Below the pieces are notes generated by a model. It was not told the origin of the DNA, ran no database searches, and saw nothing but the letters and a program-made list of their open reading frames with translations. The position numbers and the translations under genes were made by a program. From JANPCX01 sp031431125 (lineage in GTDB: Bacteria; Pseudomonadota; Gammaproteobacteria; Burkholderiales; Burkholderiaceae_C): a stretch of DNA of 64,000 nucleotides. The number at the start of each line of letters is the position of its first letter. Within the stretch, counting starts at the first letter, position 1. Shown piece by piece: positions 1 to 8,659 of the stretch. The DNA lies in assembly GCA_031431125.1 (NCBI GenBank), contig JANPCX010000073.1, positions 93,543 to 157,542 on the forward strand, read 5' to 3'.

Positions 1-96
1 CACACCAAACACCGTCACCGAAGACTGCGCCTGCACACCTGCTGAAACACCGAGGGCTCCAATCACCGCCAGGACTTTGTAGCCACGTTTGTTCAT
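1..96 (-). CDS. Gram-negative porin, N-terminal fragment
   Basis: Only the first 32 codons lie in the window; the gene continues off the left edge. The peptide has a basic start (MNKRGYK), a hydrophobic stretch and a signal-peptidase site after VQAQ, followed by SSVTVFGV. This is the usual mature start of general trimeric porins (OmpC-like) in Burkholderiales. A strong ribosome site (AGGAG) precedes the ATG. The product would be a 16-strand outer-membrane beta-barrel for passive diffusion, but only the signal peptide and first strand can be seen. Confidence 0.8.
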   Translation of the reverse strand, partial: MNKRGYKVLAVIGALGVSAGVQAQSSVTVFGV

Positions 97-286
97 GTTT
101 CGTCTCCTTTTCATTGAATAGGGAGACGAACGATAGAGGGCGGCAGCACCGATTGACGTGTGGGTATTGCGTACGTAGTCGGGGGTTCGAGGTGTGGGTT
201 ACGTTGGAGTCGGTCTAGGGTGTATTCACCTACAAAGTTGCACCGTGGCCGGGGCCAGTAAGCCCCAGCGGCTCGTTAAACTGGCA

Positions 287-2590
287 TCACCCCAACCCAC
301 CCTGCGCCACCGTCAACGCAGTCAAGTTCACCACGCGGCGCACGGTGGCCGATGGCGTCAGCACATGCACAGGCGCTGCCGCACCGAGCAAGATCGGCCC
401 CACGGTCACGCCTTGACCGCCGGTGATCTTGAGCACGTTGAACAGGATGTTGGCTGCGTCCAAGTTCGGCAGCACGAGCACATTGGCCGAGCCCTTGAGC
501 GTGTTGCTGGGCAAGAAGGTGGCGCGGATGTCTTCGCTCAGTGCGGCATCGCCTTGCAACTCGCCTTCAGACTGAATGTCAGGCCGTTTGGCGGCGAAGA
601 GGGCACGTGCGGCGCGCATTTTGCGGGCCGACGCACGTTGGCTGGAGCCGTAGATGGAGTGGGACAAGAAGGCCACTTTGGGTTCGATGCCAAACTGGGT
701 CACAGCCTCGGCGGCCATCTCGGCGATCTCAGCCAGCGTCTGTGCATCGGGGTCGTCGTTGACAAAGGTGTCGGCGATGAACAGGGTGTGTTTGTCCAGC
801 ATCAAGGCATTGAGCGCTGCCAGGCAATGGGCACCGCGGCGCATGCCGATCACGTCACGAACATGCTCCAAATGGTGGTCATAACGGCCGACCAAACCGC
901 AGAGCAGGCCGTCTGCGTGGCCCAGATGAACAGCCAAGGAAGCGATCAAGGTGCCGGAGCGACGCACGGCCGATTTGGCCATCTCGGGGGTGATGCCATC
1001 GCGGCCTTTGATGGCGTGGTAGGCCTCCCAGTACTGGCGGAAACGGGCGTCGTCTTCGGGGTTGATGAGGTCAAAGTCCACGCCCGGTTTCAGGCGCAAA
1101 CCGGCGCGTTCAATGCGCTGCGCCATCACGGCCGGGCGGCCAATCAGGATGGGTTTGACCAGGCCTTCTTCCAGTGCAATTTGCACCGCACGCAAGGTGC
1201 GTTCGTCTTCGCCTTCGGCATAAGCCACCCGTTTGGGTGCACTGCGCGCGGCCATGAAGACGGGGCGCATGAACATGCCGGTGTGGGTCATGAACTGCAT
1301 CAGGGACTGGCGGTAGGCGTCCAGGTCGGCAATGGGCCGCGTGGCCACACCCGACTCTGCAGCCGCTTTGGCCACTGCAGGTGCAATGCGCAAAATCAAA
1401 CGTGAATCAAACGGTTTGGGGATGAGGTAGTCAGGCCCAAAACGCATGTCTTCGCCAGGGTAGGCGGCGGCCACTTCACCGGAGATTTCGGCCTTGGCCA
1501 AACCAGCGATTTCATAAACGCAGGCGACTTTCATTTCTTCGGTGATGCGCTGCGCGCCGCAGTCCAGCGCGCCCCGGAAGATGTAGGGGAAACACAGCAC
1601 GTTGTTGACTTGGTTCACATAGTCAGAGCGGCCAGTGGCGATGATGCAATCAGGCCTTGCAGCTTTGGCGATCTCAGGGCGAATCTCGGGCTCGGGGTTG
1701 GCCAAGGCGAGGATCAAGGGTTTATCGGCCATGCTCTTGACCATGTCGGCATTGACCACGCCAGCGGCGGAACAGCCCAAGAAAATGTCGGCGCCCTTCA
1801 TCACATCGGCCAAGCTGCGGGCCTGGGTGTTTTGTTGGTAGGCGCGTTTGCTTTCGTCCAGCTTGTCAGAGCGGTCGTTGTGGATCACGCCCTTGCTGTC
1901 GCAGACAAAAATATTGTGGCGCGCCACACCCAAACGAACCCACAAATCCAAACAAGCAATCGCGGCCGCACCGGCGCCGCTCACTGCGACTTTGACCTCG
2001 CTGATTTTTTTCCCCGTGAGTTCCAAGCCGTTGATCATGGCGGCGGCAGAAATGATGGCCGTGCCGTGTTGGTCGTCGTGGAACACGGGGATTTTCAAAC
2101 GTTCTTTGAGCTTGCGCTCCACCACAAAACACTCAGGCGCTTTGATGTCTTCCAGGTTGATACCGCCCAGCGTGGGCTCCAAGGCGGCAATGATGTCGAC
2201 CAGTTTGTCGGGGTCTTTTTCGTTGAGTTCGATGTCAAATACATCGATGCCGGCAAACTTGCGGAACAAACAGCCCTTGCCCTCCATGACGGGTTTGCTG
2301 GCCAGCGGGCCAATGTCGCCAAGTCCCAAAACGGCGGTTCCGTTGGTCACGACACCGACCAAGTTGCCACGAGAGGTGTACTCCGAGGCGAGCGTCGGGT
2401 CCTTCTGAATGGCCAAACAGGCGTAAGCCACACCCGGCGAGTAGGCCAGCGACAAATCACGCTGGTTCATCAGCGGTTTGGTGGGTAGCACCGAAATCTT
2501 GCCGCGGGTGGGCGAGCGGTGGTAGTCGAGTGCGGCCTCACGCAAAGCAGCTTCAGCGGGTGTGAGGTTGGTGTCGGAGGTGGGTTCCAT
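287..2590 (-). CDS. maeB: NADP-dependent malic enzyme with phosphotransacetylase-like domain
   Basis: A 767-residue protein that decarboxylates malate oxidatively to pyruvate and CO2, supplying NADPH and linking the TCA cycle to pyruvate. The N-terminal part, to about residue 430, is the malic enzyme domain: SPGVAYACLAI near the start, the catalytic region around ECFVVERKLK and FHDDQHGTA, and a dinucleotide-binding GAGAAAIACLD segment. From about 430 to the end is a phosphotransacetylase-like domain, as in E. coli MaeB, where it regulates through acetyl-CoA. Length fits the long MaeB class (about 760). The ATG is preceded by AGGAG. It stands alone, divergent from the polyamine-binding gene at 2833. 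Confidence 0.95.
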   Translation of the reverse strand: MEPTSDTNLTPAEAALREAALDYHRSPTRGKISVLPTKPLMNQRDLSLAYSPGVAYACLAIQKDPTLASEYTSRGNLVGVVTNGTAVLGLGDIGPLASKPVMEGKGCLFRKFAGIDVFDIELNEKDPDKLVDIIAALEPTLGGINLEDIKAPECFVVERKLKERLKIPVFHDDQHGTAIISAAAMINGLELTGKKISEVKVAVSGAGAAAIACLDLWVRLGVARHNIFVCDSKGVIHNDRSDKLDESKRAYQQNTQARSLADVMKGADIFLGCSAAGVVNADMVKSMADKPLILALANPEPEIRPEIAKAARPDCIIATGRSDYVNQVNNVLCFPYIFRGALDCGAQRITEEMKVACVYEIAGLAKAEISGEVAAAYPGEDMRFGPDYLIPKPFDSRLILRIAPAVAKAAAESGVATRPIADLDAYRQSLMQFMTHTGMFMRPVFMAARSAPKRVAYAEGEDERTLRAVQIALEEGLVKPILIGRPAVMAQRIERAGLRLKPGVDFDLINPEDDARFRQYWEAYHAIKGRDGITPEMAKSAVRRSGTLIASLAVHLGHADGLLCGLVGRYDHHLEHVRDVIGMRRGAHCLAALNALMLDKHTLFIADTFVNDDPDAQTLAEIAEMAAEAVTQFGIEPKVAFLSHSIYGSSQRASARKMRAARALFAAKRPDIQSEGELQGDAALSEDIRATFLPSNTLKGSANVLVLPNLDAANILFNVLKITGGQGVTVGPILLGAAAPVHVLTPSATVRRVVNLTALTVAQGGLG

Positions 2591-2832
2591 ATTTGTCTCC
2601 TGCGGGTGGCAGAGGTGGTTTTGATGTGAGCGCCGCGGCGCGGCCGGTCATCCACTGGGGCCACGTGGGGGCCGACCTTTGGGAAAAAGGACGGCAAGCG
2701 TAACCCAATGCAAGTGCCCCATGCATGTGGATGCCCACAAGATGCAGGGATAGCATGGGGCCATGCGGGCCTTGGGGCAAAATTCTGTCCGTTGTCTCTT
2801 AACTCACCCGCTTTGCGAAAGGACGCACCACC

Positions 2833-3966
2833 ATGGCTGCTCGGTTGTTTGGCGCTCGAAATACCTTGGTTCACCTGCTGGGCCTGACCCTCATGGCGGC
2901 GGCGGGCACCGCCAGCGCACAAGGCGCCCCATCCAAGGTGCTGAACATTTACAACTGGTCCGACTACATCGCCGACGACACCATCAAGAATTTCGAGAAA
3001 GAGACCGGCATCAAGGTCAACTACGACAACTACGACAACAACGAGGTGCTGCATGCCAAGCTCGTTGCGGGCAAAACGGGTTACGACATCGTGGTTCCGG
3101 GCGCGCACTTTGCCAAAACACAAATTGAAGGCGGCCTATTGCAAAAATTGGACCGCAGCAAACTCACCCATTGGAACAACCTGGACAAAGGCCTGCTGGA
3201 GCAGCTGGCCAAGGTCGACCCGGGCAACCAACATTTGGTGAATTGGATGTGGGGTTATGTGACGGTAGGCATCAACGTCGACAAAGTGAAAAAAGCCTTG
3301 GGCACCGAGCCCCTGCCCGACAACACCTGGAGTTTGCTGTTTGACCCGAAGTACGTGAGCAAACTCAAAAGCTGCGGCGTGAGCGTGCTCGATTCGCCCT
3401 CCGAGGTGCTGCCAGCGGCCCTCTTGTACCTTGGCAAACCACCCTTCAGCAAAGAAGCAGCCGACTACGAAGAAGCCGGCAAACTGCTCAAAACCATACG
3501 CCCCCACATCACCCGGTTTTCGTCCTCGGGTTACATCGAAGAAATGGCCAAAGGCGCCACCTGTCTGGTGATGGGGTTTTCAGGCGACATCAACATTGCC
3601 CGTGCCCGTGCACTGGAAGCCAAAGGCAAAATCCCAGTGACCATTGAAGCCTTGGTGCCTAAAACCGGCGCCACGCTCTTCTTCGATTCCATGGCCATCC
3701 CCAAAGACGCCAAGAACGTGGAGAACGCCCACCTCTTCATCAACTACATCTTGCGCCCCGAGGTGCATGCGTCCCTCACCAACAAAGTGTTCTACGCCAA
3801 CCCCAATGCCGCGTCACTCAAATTTGTGAAGAAAGACGTGGCGGAGAACAAAACCATTTTCCTGGACGACGCAGCGAAGACGACCATGTTTGCGCCTGAT
3901 GCGTTGCCGCAGAACATTCGGCGTGTGCAAACGCGCGTGTTCACGGGGTTTAAGTCGGGGCGGTGA
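2833..3966 (+). CDS. Polyamine (putrescine/spermidine) ABC transporter periplasmic binding protein, PotF-like
   Basis: A 377-residue secreted solute-binding protein. A signal peptide ends near TASAQG. The mature N-terminus VLNIYNWSDYIADD and the segment GYDIVVPGAHFAKTQ are hallmarks of the PotD/PotF family, which captures putrescine or spermidine in the periplasm for an ABC importer. No permease or ATPase gene follows, so it must work with components encoded elsewhere. The ATG comes 8 bases after GAAAGGA. A strong inverted repeat right behind the stop probably ends transcription. Which polyamine it binds cannot be read from sequence. Confidence 0.88.
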   Translation: MAARLFGARNTLVHLLGLTLMAAAGTASAQGAPSKVLNIYNWSDYIADDTIKNFEKETGIKVNYDNYDNNEVLHAKLVAGKTGYDIVVPGAHFAKTQIEGGLLQKLDRSKLTHWNNLDKGLLEQLAKVDPGNQHLVNWMWGYVTVGINVDKVKKALGTEPLPDNTWSLLFDPKYVSKLKSCGVSVLDSPSEVLPAALLYLGKPPFSKEAADYEEAGKLLKTIRPHITRFSSSGYIEEMAKGATCLVMGFSGDINIARARALEAKGKIPVTIEALVPKTGATLFFDSMAIPKDAKNVENAHLFINYILRPEVHASLTNKVFYANPNAASLKFVKKDVAENKTIFLDDAAKTTMFAPDALPQNIRRVQTRVFTGFKSGR

Positions 3967-3973
3967 GGGCTTT

Positions 3974-4002
3974 CCAGATCAGCCCTTTCCGGGCTGATCT
4001 GG
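3974..4002. terminator. Bidirectional terminator hairpin
   Basis: A perfect 12-bp inverted repeat, CCAGATCAGCCC and GGGCTGATCTGG, separated by a 5-base loop. It sits 8 bases after the stop of the PotF-like gene and 7 bases before the stop of the convergent gene. There is no clear T-tract, so termination in both directions is inferred from the position and the very stable stem. Confidence 0.75.
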
Positions 4003-4009
4003 GGTCGCG

Positions 4010-4444
4010 TCAGTCAAGACCGGGTTCGGGCCGATACAGCAGCCGCTTTGCGTTCTCCTCAATCGCTGTCAGGATGTGCTTTGGCAGATAGGCATTGGTT
4101 CGCTGCTTAAATTCACATTCGCCCTCCGGGTCAAAAGTAAGTTCTCGCAGATCTCGTTCCTCCTCTGGGTGGAGGTAAAGGCAAAGCAACACGCGACGTT
4201 CCGGCTGATCAACCAGGAAATTGAGTTGTGTGACCCACTCGCCGTGCCGATTGACAACTTGGCGCGTTTCAAGCCGCAGTTGCAAACCGGTATGGTTCAG
4301 CCGACAAAACAGATGCCCGTCTTGCTCCCAAAATTCGCCTAAGTTGCTGGGTTTGACAAGGGGATAGTCGGCGACTTGTCGCCCCGGCAAGAAGTTGATG
4401 AACTGGTTTGTTTGGGCCGTTAGCTGTGCTGGTGTGAATGTCAT
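4010..4444 (-). CDS. Small hypothetical protein
   Basis: A 144-residue protein starting MTFTPAQLTAQTNQF. The reading frame stays open further upstream, but this ATG is the first with a ribosome site (AAAGG, 6 bases away), and starting here leaves the repeat region at 4524-4598 non-coding. There is no signal peptide or membrane segment. The protein is acidic, with paired charged stretches (HPEEERDLRELTFDPEGE), and looks soluble. I do not recognise the family. It diverges from the Fic gene across a repeat array that could control both. Confidence 0.6.
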   Translation of the reverse strand: MTFTPAQLTAQTNQFINFLPGRQVADYPLVKPSNLGEFWEQDGHLFCRLNHTGLQLRLETRQVVNRHGEWVTQLNFLVDQPERRVLLCLYLHPEEERDLRELTFDPEGECEFKQRTNAYLPKHILTAIEENAKRLLYRPEPGLD

Positions 4445-4523
4445 GGAAACCTTTCGATTGGCATTAACCGCCGGTTTGGCGGCGGAACCATTAAGCGCAT
4501 GCCTGCATCGACTTCGAGGGGCT

Positions 4524-4598
4524 GGCGCGATTTCAAAAATCGCGCCATAATCGCGCCGCCTCAGCTCAAAATCGCGCCATTCTCTGCGAAATCGCGCC
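4524..4598. promoter_or_regulatory. Phased AATCGCGCC repeats plus inverted copy upstream of fic
   Basis: AATCGCGCC occurs four times on the plus strand, starting at 4538, 4549, 4570 and 4590; three copies extend to AAATCGCGCCAT. The first is also the right arm of a perfect 10-bp inverted repeat, GGCGCGATTT-CAA-AAATCGCGCC (4524-4546). Start-to-start spacings are 11, 21 and 20 bases, about one or two helical turns, so all copies face the same side of the DNA. The last copy abuts the fic ATG, leaving no room for a ribosome site. This looks like a cooperative operator, plausibly bound by the Fic protein's own N-terminal helix-turn-helix. Confidence 0.75.
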
Positions 4599-5984
4599 AT
4601 GCTCGACACACAAACCCTGGTTCAGTCCATCAACCAACACCCCGCCGGCTTAAGTTTGGCGGAGTTGCTGGTATTGCACCCGCTGCTGGCACGGCGCACG
4701 GCCCAGCGGTGGCTGAGTCAATTGCTGGCTCAAGGACAGATTGCCAGCCAAGGTGAGGGCCGGGCGCGTCGCTACTTGGCGGTTTTCGCCCTGGCACAAC
4801 ACACGGGCGCACTGGTCGCAACACAACACGGTGCGCACAATCTCTTGTGGGGCCAATTGCCCCTGTCGCAAGACAGCAAAGACATCCTGGCCTATGTGCA
4901 GCAGCCCCTGTCTGGCCGACAACCCGTGGGTTATCAAAGCGAGTTCTTGGCGGACTATGTGCCGAATCAAACCGCCTACTTGCCCGCATCGCTGCGTCGG
5001 CAGCTGCATTTGATGGGCCGCACCGCATCCCAGCCCCAACCAGCAGGAACCCATAGCCGTGCGCTGCTGAACCGCTTGTTGATTGACTTGTCGTGGGCTT
5101 CCAGTGTGCTGGAAGGCAACACCTATACCCGGCTAGACACCCGCGCGCTGATTGAGCACGGTCAAGCCGCCACGGGCAAGGCGGCGCTTGAGACGCAGAT
5201 GATCCTGAACCACAAAGCCGCCATTGAAATGCTGGTGGACAACATCGACACCGTGGGCTTTGACCGCTACACCTTGATGAACCTGCACAGCAGCTTGGCG
5301 GAAAACCTGCTGCCAAACCCTTTTGATGAGGGCCGCGTGCGTCAACACGCGGTTGAGATCGGACTGAGTGTTTACCGGCCCCTGTCAGGGGCGGTGGCCT
5401 TGGAGGCGGCGCTGGATGGCTTGCTGCAAAAGCTGGGGCAAATTCACGACCCCTTTGAGCAGGCCTTCTTCAGCCTGACTCACCTGCCCTATTTGCAACC
5501 CTTTGCCGACGTCAACAAACGCTGTTCACGCTTGCTGGCCAACCTGCCGCTGTTCCGGGCCAATTTGTGCCCGCTGACATTTCTGGACGTGCCCGAAACG
5601 CTCTACAGCGCCGCCACACTGGGGGTGTACGAGCTGACCCGGGTGGAGTTGTTGCGCGACCTGTTCGTATGGGCTTATGAACGAAGCACCCAAGAGTACT
5701 TGGCGATCCGCAGTGAACTCACCCAGCCCGACCCACTGCGTTTGGCTTGGCGCCCCTTTATCAAGGCCCTGATACAACAGGTGGTCAAACAGCCGCACAA
5801 CAACAGCTTGGATTTGATGAAACAAGAAGTGGTGGCACAAATCCCTGTCGCAGAACAAGAAGACGTGCTGGCCTTGGTGATCGACGAACTGCGCCGAGTT
5901 CACCTGGGCAACCTCGCGCGCTATGGACTGCGGCCAAACCAATGGCAGGCATGGAATGAGCAACAAGGCCGGCTGAAGGTTTGA
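4599..5984 (+). CDS. Fic-family protein with N-terminal HTH, inhibitory motif, and altered catalytic motif
   Basis: A 461-residue cytoplasmic protein. Residues about 1-65 resemble a winged helix (LSLAELLVLHPLLARRTAQR). A class II-type inhibitory motif, S168-S-V-L-E172-G-N, precedes the Fic domain. The core motif reads Q299-P-F-A-D-V-N-K-R-C-S-R310, where AMP-transferring Fic enzymes have H-P-F-x-D-G-N-G/K-R-xx-R. The catalytic histidine is glutamine and the first glycine is valine; the Asn-Lys-Arg nucleotide-binding part is kept. Classical AMPylation is therefore doubtful, and a regulatory or other nucleotide-handling role is possible. No Shine-Dalgarno is visible; the ATG is embedded in the repeat array, so translation may be leaderless or the start may differ. 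Confidence 0.8.
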   Translation: MLDTQTLVQSINQHPAGLSLAELLVLHPLLARRTAQRWLSQLLAQGQIASQGEGRARRYLAVFALAQHTGALVATQHGAHNLLWGQLPLSQDSKDILAYVQQPLSGRQPVGYQSEFLADYVPNQTAYLPASLRRQLHLMGRTASQPQPAGTHSRALLNRLLIDLSWASSVLEGNTYTRLDTRALIEHGQAATGKAALETQMILNHKAAIEMLVDNIDTVGFDRYTLMNLHSSLAENLLPNPFDEGRVRQHAVEIGLSVYRPLSGAVALEAALDGLLQKLGQIHDPFEQAFFSLTHLPYLQPFADVNKRCSRLLANLPLFRANLCPLTFLDVPETLYSAATLGVYELTRVELLRDLFVWAYERSTQEYLAIRSELTQPDPLRLAWRPFIKALIQQVVKQPHNNSLDLMKQEVVAQIPVAEQEDVLALVIDELRRVHLGNLARYGLRPNQWQAWNEQQGRLKV

Positions 5985-6004
5985 GCTTTCAGGCTCTGGT
6001 CATC

Positions 6005-6931
6005 TCAAAACCCCCATTCCAAACGCTGCTGGCTGACAAAGCTCCTGTCGCCACGGGTGATCGGGCAAGTCAACACCAAGCGCTGGGCCAACAAGCGCAA
6101 CGGGTTGCTGTAATCGAAAGTCGAGTCGCTCTGCGACTCGACCCGCAACGCCGGATAAATCCTGTCACCCAAGATGGGCAGTCCCAGCGACGCCATGTGC
6201 ACCCGCAACTGGTGTTTGCGGCCCGTGATCGGACGCAAGCGGTAGCGAGCACATGGCCCATGAACGTCCAACAGCTCGATTTCCGTGTGGGCGTTGGGCG
6301 TGCCATCCACCTCACACATTTGCATGAAGGACTGGGGGTTCTGTTCCAGGCGGCTGCGCACCGTGCGCGGAAAACTCAACTCGGGCCGGTAGGGTGCAAT
6401 CGCCTCGTATTGTTTTTGCACTTGCTGCTGACGAAACAGCGCGTGGTACCGGTCACGCTCTGAGGGGTTGACACCGAAGGCGACCAAACCGGCGGTTTCT
6501 AAGTCGATGCGGTGCAAGGGCGTGAGGTGGGGCAAGCCGAGTTTGCGTTTGAGGCGAACCAACAGCGTTTGCTGCACGAAGCGCCCGCCTGGGGTGACCG
6601 GCAAGAAATGCGGTTTGTCGGCCACCACCAAATGTTCATCTTGGTAGAGCACCACCTCGTCAAAGGGAATGTGCGGCTCGGCCGCCACGTGGCGGAAATA
6701 ACAGACCTTGCTGTGAGCGCGGTAGGGTGCGTTGAGCGGCAGCGCTTGGTCATGTTCGTCCAGCACCAAACCGTCATTCAAGCGCTGCTGCCACTGCGCC
6801 AAACCGACGTCAGGAAAACGCTGCACCAAAAACTCCAGCAGCGTGGCCCAAGGGCCTGTCGGCAGCGAAACCGTGCTGGCGCCAACACCATCGCGTTGAG
6901 GTCGGCCCGGCACGGGTTCAAGTGGATTCAT
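6005..6931 (-). CDS. RluA-family RNA pseudouridine synthase
   Basis: About 308 residues starting MNPLEPVPGRPQ. I chose this ATG because AGAAGG lies just upstream; the frame is open 21 codons further. The catalytic motif L-H-R-I-D-L-E-T-A-G-L, with its essential aspartate, and the later GRKHQLRVHMASLG segment are diagnostic of RluA/RluC/RluD-type synthases, which isomerise uridine in rRNA or tRNA. It lacks an obvious N-terminal S4 domain. It overlaps the end of trhO by 14 bases, so the two are probably co-transcribed as RNA-modification genes. The exact target site cannot be told. Confidence 0.85.
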   Translation of the reverse strand: MNPLEPVPGRPQRDGVGASTVSLPTGPWATLLEFLVQRFPDVGLAQWQQRLNDGLVLDEHDQALPLNAPYRAHSKVCYFRHVAAEPHIPFDEVVLYQDEHLVVADKPHFLPVTPGGRFVQQTLLVRLKRKLGLPHLTPLHRIDLETAGLVAFGVNPSERDRYHALFRQQQVQKQYEAIAPYRPELSFPRTVRSRLEQNPQSFMQMCEVDGTPNAHTEIELLDVHGPCARYRLRPITGRKHQLRVHMASLGLPILGDRIYPALRVESQSDSTFDYSNPLRLLAQRLVLTCPITRGDRSFVSQQRLEWGF

Positions 6932-7766
6932 CCAGCCTTCTTGCCCGCTGCAGACGCCAGGCGTTGTGGGGGTCGGCATCGGAGCCCTCAACAAGATACA
7001 CCTGCTCTGCGGTGGTGGTGGTTTCGTTCAACTGCGTGTCCAGGGCAATGCGGTTGTCGAAGACAAAACACTCGCCCGCCCAATCGTTGTTGGCGTCGGG
7101 CAAGGCTTGAAAGTAGTTCAGCACGCCGCCGTCCAGCTGGTAAACGTCCAGCCCCAGGCCATGCTGCATCCAGCCGCTCAGTTTTTCGCAGCGTATGCCG
7201 CCGGTGCAGTACATGGCCACGCGTTTGCCCTCGTTTTTCCACTGGTTAGCGTGGGCCTTCACATAGGCGGGAAAGTCGCGGAAGTGGTTCACGCCAGGGT
7301 CGATGGCGCCTTGGAAATGGCCGAGTTTGAACTCAAAACTGTTGCGGTTGTCGAGCAGCACCACGTCGTTTTGCGTGATCAGCTCACGCCATGCCTCGGC
7401 GCTCAGCGCCGTCCCGCCTGGGGGCAAACCCACCGCTTCGGGCGGCAAACCCACAGCCACCACTTCGGGTTTGGTGTGTACTTTCATTCGGGCAAATGGT
7501 GCTGTGCTGCACTGGCTCCGCTTGTAAGGCATGGCAGCAAACCGGGGGTCTTGGGCCAGGGCTTCTTTAAAGTCTTGAAGAGCGGCCTCGCTGCCCGCCA
7601 ACACACCATTGATGCCTTCCGAGGCCACCAAGATCGAGCCGGTCAAGGCGCCGGTGATACCTCGCAGATACGCGGCGAGTACTGGCGGGTCAGCGACCTC
7701 AATCAAGCGATAAAAAGCCACATGCCACAGCATGGATGAAGACGGCAAGCTGGGGTGACAGTTCAT
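6918..7766 (-). CDS. trhO: tRNA uridine(34) hydroxylase, rhodanese-like
   Basis: A 282-residue member of the UPF0176/YceA (TrhO) family, which makes 5-hydroxyuridine at tRNA position 34 in an oxygen-dependent route. Visible features are the N-terminal ferredoxin-like domain (FYRLIEVADP, ILVASEGINGVLAG), the KVHTKPEVV segment, and the rhodanese domain with active-site C-T-G-G-I-R-C-E-K. Between domains there is a short in-frame duplication (VGLPPEAVGLPPGG). Translation could also start at the Met 11 residues in (MLWHVAFYR). It overlaps the pseudouridine synthase gene by 14 bases. Confidence 0.92.
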   Translation of the reverse strand: MNCHPSLPSSSMLWHVAFYRLIEVADPPVLAAYLRGITGALTGSILVASEGINGVLAGSEAALQDFKEALAQDPRFAAMPYKRSQCSTAPFARMKVHTKPEVVAVGLPPEAVGLPPGGTALSAEAWRELITQNDVVLLDNRNSFEFKLGHFQGAIDPGVNHFRDFPAYVKAHANQWKNEGKRVAMYCTGGIRCEKLSGWMQHGLGLDVYQLDGGVLNYFQALPDANNDWAGECFVFDNRIALDTQLNETTTTAEQVYLVEGSDADPHNAWRLQRARRLDEST

Positions 7767-7909
7767 GGCTGAATTGTCACAAGCCAGTGAAAGTCTCTAG
7801 CTCTGAACTGTTTGGCAAAGTCATTTTGCTAGTTTTGCGGGCGGTTTCACGTTCTTGTCATACCTTGTCGCGATCATAAAACCTTGACGTAATGATTTGC
7901 AGATCCACC

Positions 7910-8659
7910 ATGAACCAGCCCCTTGTGACCCGCTTTCTTGACATCCGTGACATCCCCGCTTTGCTGAAGTTAGAGACCCGCCAGTGGCAGGATCATCAGG
8001 CCGCCGATGCTGAGACACTGCACAAACGCATAGAGAGCCATCCGCAACTTTGCATCGGTAGCTTTTGCGCGCACAGCGGTGAAGTGTTGGCTTCCTTGTT
8101 CATGCGGCCCATCAGCCAACAGGAGTTGCAACAAGCACGCAGTTGGACAGACTGTGCCGTGGGCACTGGCAACACCTCGCTCGCCAACTGCGGTGGTAGT
8201 TTATTTGGCATCAGCTTGACCAGCGTCGATCCCGATGCCGTCTCGGCGATATGCGAGTTCTTTTGGCCACTTGCGCTCAAGAATGGCTGGCATGAAATTT
8301 ATTTCGGCTCGCCAATTCCTGGGCTTGAGCGGGCATTGCTTGCTGATCCCAGCCTGGACGTGACGAGCTACGTGAAGAGTCGGCGCGGCGGGTTGCCGCG
8401 CGATCCGCAGCTTCGCTACTACCACGGCAGGGGAATCCAAGAGATCGTTGCGGTACTGCCGAACTACTTTCCACATGCGGCGTCACTCAACTACGGTGTG
8501 ATGCTGCGTTGCAGGGTTCCGTTCTCAAGGTGGCAATCTCTTTGGGCCCTGTTGCCCAAGGGCCTGCTGCAAGCTGTGGTGAGGTGGCTTTTTATCCTCT
8601 CTGGTGTATCAGCCGGACGACCCAAACCACCATCGGGCTTGGAAGGGGTCAACCCATGA
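7910..8659 (+). CDS. GNAT-like acyltransferase, first gene of a three-gene operon
   Basis: About 249 residues. An ATG 18 bases earlier is also possible; neither has a clear ribosome site. The N-terminal part (TRFLDIRDIPALLKLETRQW, then a beta-strand GEVLASLFMRPI) and the late segment LRYYHGRGIQEIVAVLPNYF...NYGVMLR resemble GNAT proteins that act on small molecules or lipids, but the acetyl-CoA loop is not clear-cut, so the substrate is unknown. Its TGA overlaps the next ATG (ATGA), implying translational coupling with the PF10118-like gene and, through it, with the JmjC gene. Confidence 0.6.
   Translation: MNQPLVTRFLDIRDIPALLKLETRQWQDHQAADAETLHKRIESHPQLCIGSFCAHSGEVLASLFMRPISQQELQQARSWTDCAVGTGNTSLANCGGSLFGISLTSVDPDAVSAICEFFWPLALKNGWHEIYFGSPIPGLERALLADPSLDVTSYVKSRRGGLPRDPQLRYYHGRGIQEIVAVLPNYFPHAASLNYGVMLRCRVPFSRWQSLWALLPKGLLQAVVRWLFILSGVSAGRPKPPSGLEGVNP

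Noticed and set aside
194..1405. Long plus-strand open frame opposite maeB
   Set aside because: It is antisense to a clear malic enzyme gene; its translation is rich in His, Gln and Gly without motifs, typical of a shadow in high-GC DNA.
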